Assembly: GCA_017437005.1 (NCBI GenBank)
Contig: JAFSBZ010000049.1
Span: forward strand, 1 to 61,319
Length of the DNA: 61,319 bases
DNA from: Clostridia bacterium
Lineage (GTDB): Bacteria; Bacillota; Clostridia; Oscillospirales; Acutalibacteraceae
Direction: 5' to 3'
This document shows positions 35,368 to 44,770 of this stretch, in pieces. Below the pieces are notes generated by a model that was given only the letters and a program-made list of their open reading frames with translations, did no database searches and was not told the DNA's origin. Every line of letters begins with the position of its first letter. Within the stretch, counting starts at the first letter, position 1. The translations under genes were made by a program, and so were the position numbers.

Positions 35368-36474
35368 TTGAAGTTTATATTAATTTCTCCCAAAAACCGA
35401 ACGGTTTATAATTTCCGTGGCGACTTAATAAAAGAAATTATCAATAAGGGCTATGATGTCATTGTAACTGGACCTGATAAAACTGATGTTGATAAAATTG
35501 AAGCCTTAGGTGCAAAATTTGTTGAAATACCTATGAATAAAAACGGTACAAGCATTTTAGGTGATATAAAATATTGTAAAAGACTGTATAAATTGTTTAA
35601 AACAGAAAAGCCCGATATTACGTTAGGTTATACGGTAAAACCTGTTGTATACGGTGCAATTGCAGCAAAATTTGCAGGTGTAAAAAATATAAACAGTATG
35701 GTAACTGGTGGTGGTTACACTTTTACAGCAAAAACTTTTAAAGCAAAAATTTTAGGTTTTATTGTAAGGTTTTTGTACAAAATTGGCTTTTCAATGGCCG
35801 ATAAAGTAATTTTCCAGAACCCTGATGACCTTGATGAGTTTTGTAATAAAAAGCTTGTAAAACATTCAAAATGTCATATTGTAAACGGATCGGGTGTTAA
35901 TACTGCACACTTTCTACCTGCAGAATATCCAAAACAAACAACATTTTTTATGCTTTCACGTTTGTTAAAAAGTAAGGGCGTTGCCGAGTATCTTGAAGCA
36001 GCAAAAATTGTAAAAGAAAAATATCCCGAAACACGTTTTTGTCTTCTTGGCAAGTATGAAACAAATATGCAAGATGCTTTGTCAAAAGATTATGTTGAAC
36101 AATTTATTGCTAACGGTATTATAGAACGCTTTGAAGAAACAAGCGATGTTCGTCCGTATTATGCTGATTGCAGTGTATATGTTTTGCCGTCTTACCGTGA
36201 AGGTACTCCACGTACCGTGCTTGAGGCAATGGCAATGGGCAGACCAATCATTACTACCGATACAAACGGCTGTAGAGATACTGTTATTGATGGAAAAAAT
36301 GGTTTTTTAGTGACGATTGGTAATAGTAGTCAGCTTGCAGATGCAATGATTAAATTTGTTGAAAATGCTGAATTGATTAAAACAATGGGTGAAGAAAGTG
36401 TTATTTACTGCCACCAGAAATTTAATGTTAATAAAGTTAATTGTGATATGATTAATATTTTGGGGGTGTGGTAA
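35368..36474 (+). CDS. Glycosyltransferase, family 4 (GT-B fold)
   Basis: The 368-residue enzyme has a glycosyltransferase 4-like N-terminus (NSMVTGGGYTFT) and the GT1-type C-terminal nucleotide-sugar site (FMLSRLLKSKGVAEYLEAA, then PSYREGTPRTVLEAMAMGRP with the EX7E motif). It probably adds the second sugar to the lipid-linked unit. It starts with TTG after GAGGTG. Confidence 0.9.
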   Translation: MKFILISPKNRTVYNFRGDLIKEIINKGYDVIVTGPDKTDVDKIEALGAKFVEIPMNKNGTSILGDIKYCKRLYKLFKTEKPDITLGYTVKPVVYGAIAAKFAGVKNINSMVTGGGYTFTAKTFKAKILGFIVRFLYKIGFSMADKVIFQNPDDLDEFCNKKLVKHSKCHIVNGSGVNTAHFLPAEYPKQTTFFMLSRLLKSKGVAEYLEAAKIVKEKYPETRFCLLGKYETNMQDALSKDYVEQFIANGIIERFEETSDVRPYYADCSVYVLPSYREGTPRTVLEAMAMGRPIITTDTNGCRDTVIDGKNGFLVTIGNSSQLADAMIKFVENAELIKTMGEESVIYCHQKFNVNKVNCDMINILGVW

Positions 36475-36475
36475 T

Positions 36476-37552
36476 TTGCAAAAACCACTACAACGAAATA
36501 ATAACATTGAAATTTTAAGAATAATAGCAATGTTTATGATTATTGCCGGTCACGCTATAACGCATACAGATATTTATGACAATGTTGGTGAAATTAATTT
36601 TTATTTTGTAAAATTTTTTGATATTGTTTTTAATGTTGCTACAAACGTTTATGTAGTTATTTCCGGCTATTTATTATGTGAAAAAACTTTTAAGATCAAA
36701 AAAGTTTTTGTTTTGTGGCTTCAGATTTTATTTTATTCTATAATCATTTATCTTGTTTTAATTCTTACCAATCAAATAGATTTTAGCTTAAATAGTTTAG
36801 TTAAAGTAATTATGCCTATTTCAGGAAATCAGTATTGGTTTGCTCGGGTATATTTAGGATTATATATTTTATCTCCATTTTTAAATATTCTTATAAAAAG
36901 TTTAAATCAAAAACAATTTCAATGCCTTTTGGTTGTTTTGACAATACTTTTTTCTTTGTGGGGAAGTTTTATACCATTTGCAACGACGCTTAATGTCGAG
37001 GGCGGAAACAGTATAATTTGGTTTTGTGTTTTATATATGTTTGCTGCATATATAAGAATTTATGGAGTACCACTAAAGTCAAACAAGGCTTTAATTGGTT
37101 TGACAATGTCGTTTTTTGTATTTGCTTTTTTATCAAGCGTTGTGCTCGAAAAGCTATCATTAATGATTGGACTTGGTGGTAAGGGTGCCAGTCAGTTTAC
37201 AACCTTTAATTCGTTTACAATGTTGTTTGGTGCTGTTGGACTTTTATGCATAGCTGTGAAGCTACCACACATAAATAAATTCAGCAAAGTAATTCAATGG
37301 TTTTCATTAAGTACATTTAGTGTATATTTAATTCACGATAACAAATATTTAAGACATATTTTATGGGAATTTTTGAGAATCGATGATCTTGCGGATGAAT
37401 TTTATATAGTTCCATATATTTTGTTAACTTCTGTAGCAATATTTGTTGTATGCGTATGTTTGGATAAAGTTATTTATATACCATTAAATAACTTTGTTTC
37501 AAACATTAGCTTCAAAAAATTACAATCAAAAATAGATTCTTATATAATATAA
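36476..37552 (+). CDS. Membrane acyltransferase (acyltransferase-3 family)
   Basis: The 358-residue protein has about ten membrane helices and the family start NIEILRIIAMFMIIAGHAIT with the catalytic-type His in helix 1. Such proteins O-acetylate sugars on the periplasmic or outer side or at lipid-linked intermediates. It starts with TTG, preceded by GGGGGTGTGG. It probably O-acetylates the cluster's glycan. Confidence 0.88.
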   Translation: MQKPLQRNNNIEILRIIAMFMIIAGHAITHTDIYDNVGEINFYFVKFFDIVFNVATNVYVVISGYLLCEKTFKIKKVFVLWLQILFYSIIIYLVLILTNQIDFSLNSLVKVIMPISGNQYWFARVYLGLYILSPFLNILIKSLNQKQFQCLLVVLTILFSLWGSFIPFATTLNVEGGNSIIWFCVLYMFAAYIRIYGVPLKSNKALIGLTMSFFVFAFLSSVVLEKLSLMIGLGGKGASQFTTFNSFTMLFGAVGLLCIAVKLPHINKFSKVIQWFSLSTFSVYLIHDNKYLRHILWEFLRIDDLADEFYIVPYILLTSVAIFVVCVCLDKVIYIPLNNFVSNISFKKLQSKIDSYII

Positions 37553-37573
37553 AGAAAAAAGGAGTAATTAATT

Positions 37574-38893
37574 ATGTCACTTTATGAGAAAATTGTTAAT
37601 GGTGAAGAAAAAATTTCGCTTGTAGGTCTTGGTTACGTTGGTATGCCTATAGCCGTATCTTTTGCAAAAAAGGTAAAGGTAGTTGGCTTTGATCTTAACG
37701 CTAAAAAGATTGAGCTTTACAAGTCGGGTATTGACCCTACAAACGAAGTAGGCGATGAGGTTATTAAAAACACTACTGTTGAGTTTACTGCTGATGAAAC
37801 CAAGCTTCGTGAAGCAAAGTTCCATATTGTTGCAGTACCTACCCCTGTAAATGATGACCATACACCCGATTTAACACCTGTTGAGGGCGCTTCAACAATA
37901 GTTGGTCGCAACCTTACTAAAGGCTCAATTGTAGTTTACGAATCAACTGTTTATCCAGGTGTTACCGAGGATATTTGTATTCCTATTTTGGAGCGTGAAT
38001 CAGGTCTTAAGTGTGGCGTTGACTTTAAGGTTGGTTAAAGCCCTGAGCGTATTAACCCGGGTGATAAGGTTCACCGTCTTGAAACAATTGTAAAAATTGT
38101 TAGCGGTATGGACGAAGAATCACTCGAGGAAATTGCCAATGTTTATGAGCTTGTTGTTGAAGCAGGTGTTCACAGAGCCGAAAGCATCAAGGTTGCCGAG
38201 GCTGCAAAGGTTATTGAAAACAGCCAACGCGATATTAATATTGCGTTTATGAACGAACTTTCCATTATATTTAATAAAATGGGTATTGATACACAAGCCG
38301 TACTTAAGGCAGCAGGCACAAAATGGAACTTTTTAAAGTTTTATCCAGGTCTTGTTGGTGGTCACTGTATAGGCGTTGACCCATATTATTTAACATACAA
38401 GGCGGAACAGCTTGGTTACCACAGTCAGATAATTCTTTCAGGTCGTCGCATAAACGATGATATGGGCAAATACGTTGCTGAAAGTGTTGTTAAAAACCTT
38501 ATTAAAGCTGATATGCCAATCAAGAATGCAAAGGTTGCAATTTTGGGCTTTACTTTTAAAGAAAATTGCCCCGATACTCGTAATACAAAAATAATTGATA
38601 TTTATAACGAGCTTAAAGAGTACGGTATCACCGCTACTGTTGCTGACCCAGCTGCCGATGCCGATGAGGCAGAGCACCTTTATGGTATGAAATTTGTAGA
38701 TATTTCTACCATTAAAGATTGTGATGCTGTAATTCTTGCTGTTGCACATGAACAGTTTAAATCTTTAACACAGGCTGATTTTGACAAAATGTTTAAATCA
38801 GTTGATAACAACAAAAAGGTTCTTGTAGATATTAAAGGCTTGCTTGATCGTAAGGAATACGAAGCTGCAGGTTATAATTATTGGAGACTGTAA
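37574..38893 (+). pseudogene. Nucleotide-sugar dehydrogenase (WbpO/TviB-like) interrupted by an in-frame stop
   Basis: Two segments (37574-38038 and 38039-38893) lie in one frame, separated only by TAA at 38036-38038. The first has the Rossmann motif SLVGLGYVGMPIAVSFAKK; the second continues SPERINPGDKVHRLETI and has AKVIENSQRDINIAFMNE, the catalytic-Cys motif GLVGGHCIGVDPYYLT and LGFTFKENCPDTRNTK. Family members read GYSPER across the junction, so the stop replaces a Tyr codon. Intact, the enzyme would oxidise a UDP-N-acetylhexosamine to its uronic acid. It is either a recent nonsense mutation or a sequence error; no frameshift is needed. The rest shows no decay. Confidence 0.88.
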
Positions 38894-38914
38894 TCATATA
38901 TGGTACTTTTAGTG

Positions 38915-39006
38915 TGTCATTACGAGGCACGATAGTGCTGTGGTAATCCGTAATATTTTAAAAATTTAAGCGGATTGTCGCACGGCTACCACCGTTCGCA
39001 ATGACA
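38915..39006. mobile_element. MITE-like palindromic element
   Basis: A 92-bp imperfect inverted repeat starts TGTCATTACGAGG and ends CGTTCGCAATGACA, with inner arms TGGTAATCCG and CGGATTGTCG around an AT-rich centre. It resembles the dispersed TGTCATTGCGAGG-type palindromes found in many bacterial genomes. It sits in the only large gap of the polysaccharide cluster, between the interrupted dehydrogenase and the epimerase. It encodes nothing. Confidence 0.65.
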
Positions 39007-39059
39007 ACTTAAAAGATTTTTATTAACATTTAAACCAAGAGAGAAGAGTGAAAAGAATT

Positions 39060-40034
39060 ATGGGTTATAAACATTTAAAATTCCCTGAAAATACTTTGTT
39101 TTTGGTAACAGGTGCTGCCGGTTTTATTGGTAGCAACCTGTGCGAAGCAATACTTGAATTAGGTTATAAGGTTCGTGCCTTAGATGACCTTTCAACAGGT
39201 AAGCAAGCTAATGTCGATTTGTTTCTTGATAATCCAAACTATGAGTTTATTAAGGGCGATATCAAGGATTTAGATACCTGTATTAATGCTTGCGATGGTG
39301 TTGATTTTGTGCTTAATCAAGCAGCTTGGGGCAGTGTACCGCGTAGCCTTGAAATGCCTTTGTTTTACAGCCTTAACAATATTCAGGGTACACTTAATAT
39401 GTTAGAGGCTGCTCGTCAATGTGGTGTTAAAAAGTTTGTTTATGCTTCAAGTTCTTCCGTTTATGGTGATGAACCCAATCTACCTAAAACCGAGGGTAGA
39501 GAGGGAAATCTTTTGTCACCTTATGCACTTACAAAGCGTTGTGATGAAGAGTGGGCAAAGCTTTATACAATGCACTATGGTCTTGATACCTACGGTATGC
39601 GTTATTTTAACGTGTTTGGTCGTCGTCAGGATCCTGATGGTGCATATGCCGCTGTTATTCCCAAATTCTTAAAAATGCTCTTGCACGGCGAAACACCAAC
39701 TATAAATGGTGATGGCAAACAGAGTCGTGACTTTACATACATTGATAATGTTATCGAAGCAAACCTTAAATCTTGCCTTGCACCACACGAGGCGGCAGGC
39801 GAGGCATATAACATAGCCTATGGCGGTCGTGAGTATCTTATTGATATTTACTACGGTCTTACCAAGGCTTTAGGTGTTGATATCGAGCCAAACTTTGGCC
39901 CTGACCGTAAGGGCGATATTAAACACTCTAACGCAGACATTAGCAAAGCAAAACGTCTTCTCGGCTATGACCCTGATTACAGCTTTGCTGACGGTATTAA
40001 ACTTGCTATAGAGTGGTATAAGGAGAATTTATAA
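39060..40034 (+). CDS. NAD-dependent UDP-N-acetylhexosamine 4-epimerase (WbpP/TviC-like)
   Basis: The 324-residue short-chain dehydrogenase has TGAAGFIGSNL (NAD binding), the catalytic set SSSSVYGDEP and YALTKRCDE (YxxxK), and the AAWGSVPRSLEMP segment typical of the WbpP/TviC group acting on UDP-GlcNAc or its uronate. It pairs with the interrupted dehydrogenase upstream; together they would make UDP-GalNAc(A). The ATG at 39060 is chosen; a GTG at 39048 is in frame. Confidence 0.88.
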   Translation: MGYKHLKFPENTLFLVTGAAGFIGSNLCEAILELGYKVRALDDLSTGKQANVDLFLDNPNYEFIKGDIKDLDTCINACDGVDFVLNQAAWGSVPRSLEMPLFYSLNNIQGTLNMLEAARQCGVKKFVYASSSSVYGDEPNLPKTEGREGNLLSPYALTKRCDEEWAKLYTMHYGLDTYGMRYFNVFGRRQDPDGAYAAVIPKFLKMLLHGETPTINGDGKQSRDFTYIDNVIEANLKSCLAPHEAAGEAYNIAYGGREYLIDIYYGLTKALGVDIEPNFGPDRKGDIKHSNADISKAKRLLGYDPDYSFADGIKLAIEWYKENL

Positions 40035-41855
40035 ATGAGTGGAATTTGCGGATTTATTGACATCAGCAAAAAATTTAATAAAGAAGATACGCTGAATACG
40101 ATTACCGCAATGAATTCGGCATTGTATGCTTCTAATGACGGTTATATATATCAGGATGATGATTGTATAATCGGTAAATGCGATAATTACGCAGACAACG
40201 ATTCAATAATTGTCTTTTTCCACGGCGAACTCTATAATAAGCAATCTTTATGTGAAATTAACGAGTTTATTGCCAATAATGAAGCACAACTGGTCTTGTT
40301 AGGTTATGAAAAATTCGGTGAGAATTTTTTAAAACAGTTAAGCGGCAAGTTTGTATTTGTAATTTACGACAAAAAAACAAAAAAACTTACTGTTATTCGT
40401 GACAAGGTCGGCTCAAAGCAAATGTATTATTATAAAAATGAAGATTGCTTTGTTTTTTGTACTGAACTTGCCGGATTGCTTGCGACAAATATTGTACCCA
40501 AAAAAATCGACAAAGTATCTTTATCACAGTTTTTGCAACTGACCTATATACCGGCTCCACAGTGTATTATAGAAAATGTAAAAAAGGTTAAGCCGGCTGT
40601 TGTTTTCTGCTTGGATTCAAGCGCCAATATTTTTGAAAATGATTATTGGACTCTTACACATTCTATTGATGAAAGGTATACTGATTTTGAAGTGTGCAAA
40701 GCCGAACTTAATGATTTGCTTTATGCATCAGTAAAAGAAAAAATGGCATTATATCCTGATTCAGGTGCATTTTTAAGTGGTGGTTTTGATTCGTCGATTG
40801 TTGTTGGTGTAATGTCGGATATTTCCGACACACCTATAAGAACCTTTACGATTGGTTATGATGAAAAGCAATTTGACGAAAGCGAGCTTGCAGGTTTGGT
40901 TGCCAATAAAAACAATACCGATCATACAGTTCTTAATTTAGATTGGGATGCTGTTGTAGAAAATATTGATACCGTTTTAAACGGAGTTGACGAGCCATAT
41001 GCCGATTCTTCACTTATTGCTACATATGCCGTGTGTAAGCTTGCTAAAGAGCATACAGATGTTGCTTTTATGGGCGATGCGGGTGATGAGCTTTTTGCCG
41101 GATATAACAAATATTTAATTTCTTATTATGGTAGTAAGTATAAAAAAATACCCAAATTTTTACGCAAGGGTATAATTGAGCCTGTTTCAAAACTTCTTCC
41201 ACGCAAAAGTAGTCTATACCGAAAGGTTAACAAGGTTATTTCTTCTGCAGATATGCCAATATTTGAACAAAGGAAACGACTTATGAGTCTTGGATTTAAA
41301 GCAGAAGAATTAAAAAAGCTTATGCTTGACGGTTATGTTGACTCGATGAATTTTATTAAGGAAAATTATGAGTTTTTAAAGGATTCTGATGAGCAAACCC
41401 GTGCGCAGTATGTTGATTTTAAGACAGTTTTAGAGGGTGATATGTTACCCAAGGTAGAGCTTGCAAGCCGTCTTTCAGGTCTTAAGACTTGTGCTCCGAT
41501 TTTAGATGATAAAATTATTGATTTTGCATATAGCATACCAACTGACTTTAAAATTAACAAAACCAACAGGAAGATTATTTTAAAAGAAACGTTCAGACAT
41601 CTTTTGCCTGAGGAATTATTTACAGCACCCAAGCACGGTTTTGCAGTGCCGATAGGCAATTGGCTTGAAACAAACCTTAAAGAACAGCTTTTGAAATTTG
41701 CGAGTAAAGATTTTCTCGAAAAACAAGGCTTGTTCAACTATGACTATATAAATATGATAATCGATGAACATTTTAATCATAAAAAGAACAGATATAGTGA
41801 GTTGTGGGCATTTTTTGTTTTTCAAAATTGGTATAAAAAATATATTGAACAATAA
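40035..41855 (+). CDS. Asparagine synthase-family protein with a degenerate glutaminase domain
   Basis: The 606-residue protein has the full AsnB layout: an N-terminal Ntn glutaminase domain (about 1-190) and a synthase domain with PP-loop AFLSGGFDSSIVVG. However it begins MSGICGFID, so the catalytic Cys2 is Ser, the RGPDD motif is missing, and the substrate-binding NGEIYN reads HGELYN. The fold motifs (VIRDKVGSKQMYYYK) remain. It probably cannot use glutamine and would depend on free ammonia or use another amine. In a polysaccharide cluster it may amidate a uronic acid. It starts directly after the epimerase stop with an AAGGAGAA SD. Confidence 0.85.
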   Translation: MSGICGFIDISKKFNKEDTLNTITAMNSALYASNDGYIYQDDDCIIGKCDNYADNDSIIVFFHGELYNKQSLCEINEFIANNEAQLVLLGYEKFGENFLKQLSGKFVFVIYDKKTKKLTVIRDKVGSKQMYYYKNEDCFVFCTELAGLLATNIVPKKIDKVSLSQFLQLTYIPAPQCIIENVKKVKPAVVFCLDSSANIFENDYWTLTHSIDERYTDFEVCKAELNDLLYASVKEKMALYPDSGAFLSGGFDSSIVVGVMSDISDTPIRTFTIGYDEKQFDESELAGLVANKNNTDHTVLNLDWDAVVENIDTVLNGVDEPYADSSLIATYAVCKLAKEHTDVAFMGDAGDELFAGYNKYLISYYGSKYKKIPKFLRKGIIEPVSKLLPRKSSLYRKVNKVISSADMPIFEQRKRLMSLGFKAEELKKLMLDGYVDSMNFIKENYEFLKDSDEQTRAQYVDFKTVLEGDMLPKVELASRLSGLKTCAPILDDKIIDFAYSIPTDFKINKTNRKIILKETFRHLLPEELFTAPKHGFAVPIGNWLETNLKEQLLKFASKDFLEKQGLFNYDYINMIIDEHFNHKKNRYSELWAFFVFQNWYKKYIEQ

Positions 41856-41863
41856 GGATGGAT

Positions 41864-42679
41864 ATGATGAAACAAGGACATATTTCAGTCATTATGGCAA
41901 CCTACAATTGCGCTGATACATTACGTCAGAGTGTTGATTCGGTTTTGGCACAAACATACACGGATTTTAAATTTATAATTTGTGATGACTGCTCTACTGA
42001 TGATACATACTCAATATTAAAACAGTATGAGGCGGATTATCCCGATAAGTTTTTGATAATTAAAAATGAAAAGAATTCAAAGTTGCCATTTTCGCTTAAT
42101 CATTGTTTAAAATATGCTGATGGGGAATATTGCGCGCGTATGGACGGTGACGATTATATTGCGCCTGACCGTTTTGAAAAACAGGTAGAGTTTTTAAAAA
42201 ATAATCCCGATATACAGCTTGTTGGTTGTGCATTACAGACCTTTGATGACGAAAAGGGAATGGGTAGGGTGATTTATTGCCGCGAATATCCTGAAAAGCT
42301 TCATCTTTTGGATGCTCCTTGTTTTCCGCATGCTGCCATAATGACATATACAAGCGTGTATAATGCTCTTGGCGGATACACTGTATCGAAGCGAACTGTG
42401 CGTTCACAGGATTATGATCTTTGGTTTAGATTTTTTGCCAAAGGCTTTAAAGGCGCAAATTTGCAAGAACCGCTTTATTTTATGCGAGAAGACGAGTTCT
42501 CTTTCCTTAGAAGAAAGCCTCGACTTTATCTATGGCTTATGGTTACAAAATGGAAAGGCTATCGTTTGCTTAAATTTCCACTTAAATATTATTGGCACAT
42601 TTTGTTACCACTTGTTGCTCTTTTCAGAAATGAGGCTCGTAAATTAAAGGCAAAAATTTCTTTAAAAAATAAAAAATAA
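41864..42679 (+). CDS. Glycosyltransferase, family 2
   Basis: The protein of about 271 residues has the GT-A fold start ISVIMATYNCADTLRQSVDS, the DDCSTDDTY nucleotide site and the ARMDGDDY (DXD) motif, and FPHAAIMTYTSVYNALGGY. The start is one of three neighbouring ATGs; 41864 has AAGGA at the best spacing. It adds one sugar of the repeat unit. Confidence 0.9.
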   Translation: MMKQGHISVIMATYNCADTLRQSVDSVLAQTYTDFKFIICDDCSTDDTYSILKQYEADYPDKFLIIKNEKNSKLPFSLNHCLKYADGEYCARMDGDDYIAPDRFEKQVEFLKNNPDIQLVGCALQTFDDEKGMGRVIYCREYPEKLHLLDAPCFPHAAIMTYTSVYNALGGYTVSKRTVRSQDYDLWFRFFAKGFKGANLQEPLYFMREDEFSFLRRKPRLYLWLMVTKWKGYRLLKFPLKYYWHILLPLVALFRNEARKLKAKISLKNKK

Positions 42680-42701
42680 ATTTTTTTGGTGATTTAATTT
42701 T

Positions 42702-43790
42702 ATGATTTCTTATTTTATTGTATTCTTTATAGTTGGCATTTTTGCTATGTTGGCAGAAAAAAGCCATAAAGAAGTTACCGACCTTACAGGCGACGTACTA
42801 CATAAAAAAACCACAAGTACAATAATTTTTTTGATAATTGCAGGCGGACTGCTGACTGCTATGGCTGGTTTGCGTTACCACGTTGGTACCGATTATAGTA
42901 ACTATATTTATTTGTATGAAGTTTTTTATTCAAAACAAAGTTTTAGTGACCTTTTGAATTTTGAAGAACCTCTGTTGCCGCTTATTGGTAATTTATCGCA
43001 TAAACTTTTCAACAGTTATTATGCTATGTTTTTTATAGCATCGTTGATTACTGTAGGTCTTGCGCTATATAGTACATACAAAGAGACGTCTGACTTTTTA
43101 TTTATAACATTTATTTTTATTCTTACCGGTAGTTGGCATGGTACTTTTAATGGTGTAAGGCAATATATGGCGGTAACAATTATTTTTTTGGGTAGACGTT
43201 TTATATACGAACGAAAGTTCTGGAAATATCTTTTAGTTTGCTTTGTTGCGTTTTTAGCGCATAAATCTGCACTGTTCTGTATTTTGTTTTACTTTGTTTA
43301 TTCTAAGAAGTTTTCAACAAAAAGACTTTTAATGGTACTTGGTGTCACATTGTTTTTATCCTTTAACTATGAAACAATTTTTGATTTTATCGGTTGGATG
43401 AATGATAATGAGTTCGTAGCTGATGCGTATGCAACAACAAGTGTAAATATATTCCGTATTTTGGTTGGTTGCTGTCCCGCTATAATGGGCATTTATTTTG
43501 CCTATAACAATAAAAACCTTGACGAATTGCAAGTGTTCTATATTTATATGCTAGTTGCCAATGCTGCAACACGTATTGCAACATCTGACAGTGCATATCT
43601 TGCACGTCTTGCGTGTTATCCCGCAATTTTTGTGCCGCTGGGATTAGGTTACCTTACCGACCTTTGTAGTCAAAAGTATTATAAGGTTTTCAGAGCATGT
43701 ATTTTGATAATGTATTTTGCATATTGGTTGTATGAGGTAACTAATAGTAAAACATTACGAGAATTTGAATGGGTTTTTGGTAATGCATAG
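42702..43790 (+). CDS. EpsG-family polysaccharide polymerase
   Basis: The 362-residue protein has about ten membrane helices and the EpsG hallmark AMAGLRYHVGTDYSNY near residue 50, then GSWHGTFNGVRQYMAV. EpsG/Wzy-type proteins polymerise flipped lipid-linked repeat units outside the membrane. With Wzx further down, it indicates a Wzx/Wzy-type pathway. Confidence 0.88.
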   Translation: MISYFIVFFIVGIFAMLAEKSHKEVTDLTGDVLHKKTTSTIIFLIIAGGLLTAMAGLRYHVGTDYSNYIYLYEVFYSKQSFSDLLNFEEPLLPLIGNLSHKLFNSYYAMFFIASLITVGLALYSTYKETSDFLFITFIFILTGSWHGTFNGVRQYMAVTIIFLGRRFIYERKFWKYLLVCFVAFLAHKSALFCILFYFVYSKKFSTKRLLMVLGVTLFLSFNYETIFDFIGWMNDNEFVADAYATTSVNIFRILVGCCPAIMGIYFAYNNKNLDELQVFYIYMLVANAATRIATSDSAYLARLACYPAIFVPLGLGYLTDLCSQKYYKVFRACILIMYFAYWLYEVTNSKTLREFEWVFGNA

Positions 43791-43804
43791 ATAAGGAGAT
43801 TTAT

Positions 43805-44755
43805 ATGAGCATAAAAACGATTGTTCGAGAATCACTTCATAAAAACGGAATAGGTGAAACAATTTGGCGTTGGTTGCATATTGCAAACATTAACATATTA
43901 CGTCTTTTGCCCAATAAAACATATTTTAGTCGGGCATATAAAAAAACACATGGTGTAAATCCTGATTTTAATAATCCTAAAACTTTTGACGAAAAGCAAT
44001 TATGGCTTAAAATGTATTATCGCAACCCACTTTGTACAAAATGCTCTGACAAATATCTTGTCAGAGAATATGTTAAAGAGTGCGGTCTGGAGCATATTTT
44101 AAATCCTTTATATGGTGCATATGATTCGGTGAATGATATAAAGTGGGATGAACTACCGGATAGATTTTATATCAAAGCAAATCATATGAGTGCTTGCAAC
44201 GTTCGTTGTAATAATCTTGCAACATTTGATAAAAAATCGGCTGTAAAAAAACTTGCTCGTGGTATGAAGCACGACTATTCTCTTGATTCAAGGGAATGGA
44301 ATTATCACGATATTGACCGTAAAATTATTGCGGAAGCTATTATAGAAAATAGTGATGGTTCAGGGCTGATTGATTATCGTTTTTTATGCAGTTATGGAAA
44401 TTGCGAGTATATTTTTGTCGATATTGATACTGCTGATGAAAACGGCACACATAGAACTGATGCGCGAAGAAACGTTTATGACAGTGACTTTAATTTGATT
44501 GATATAAAAGTTTCAAGACCAAATTTTGAACCCTCTCTTGTAAAAAAACCTGAAAACTTTGATGAGATGTTAAAATACGCACAAATTTTAAGTAAAGAAT
44601 TTCCTTTTTGCCGTGTTGATTTTTATAATGTCGATAGCAAAATTATTTTTGGTGAAATCACTTTTTTCCACGCAGGTGGATTAAGTAAAATTACTCCACA
44701 GGAATGGGAATTAAAATTTGGTGAGTTTATTAATCTTGATGGTCTTTTAAAATAA
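43805..44755 (+). CDS. TupA-like ATP-grasp family protein
   Basis: The 316-residue protein matches the TupA-like ATP-grasp family found in polysaccharide and teichuronopeptide loci: NPKTFDEKQLWLKMYYRNPL, KCSDKYLVREYV, DRFYIKANHMSACN (ATP site) and FCRVDFYNVDSKIIFGEITF with metal-binding acids. It may join an amino acid or amine to a sugar carboxylate, which would fit uronic acids made by the dehydrogenase. Function inferred. Confidence 0.85.
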   Translation: MSIKTIVRESLHKNGIGETIWRWLHIANINILRLLPNKTYFSRAYKKTHGVNPDFNNPKTFDEKQLWLKMYYRNPLCTKCSDKYLVREYVKECGLEHILNPLYGAYDSVNDIKWDELPDRFYIKANHMSACNVRCNNLATFDKKSAVKKLARGMKHDYSLDSREWNYHDIDRKIIAEAIIENSDGSGLIDYRFLCSYGNCEYIFVDIDTADENGTHRTDARRNVYDSDFNLIDIKVSRPNFEPSLVKKPENFDEMLKYAQILSKEFPFCRVDFYNVDSKIIFGEITFFHAGGLSKITPQEWELKFGEFINLDGLLK

Positions 44756-44770
44756 GTATAGGAGCAATTT

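Noticed and set aside
37574-38893. Programmed read-through or recoding of the TAA in the dehydrogenase
   Set aside because: No selenocysteine or pyrrolysine uses TAA, and no stimulatory structure is obvious; a nonsense mutation or sequence error is simpler.
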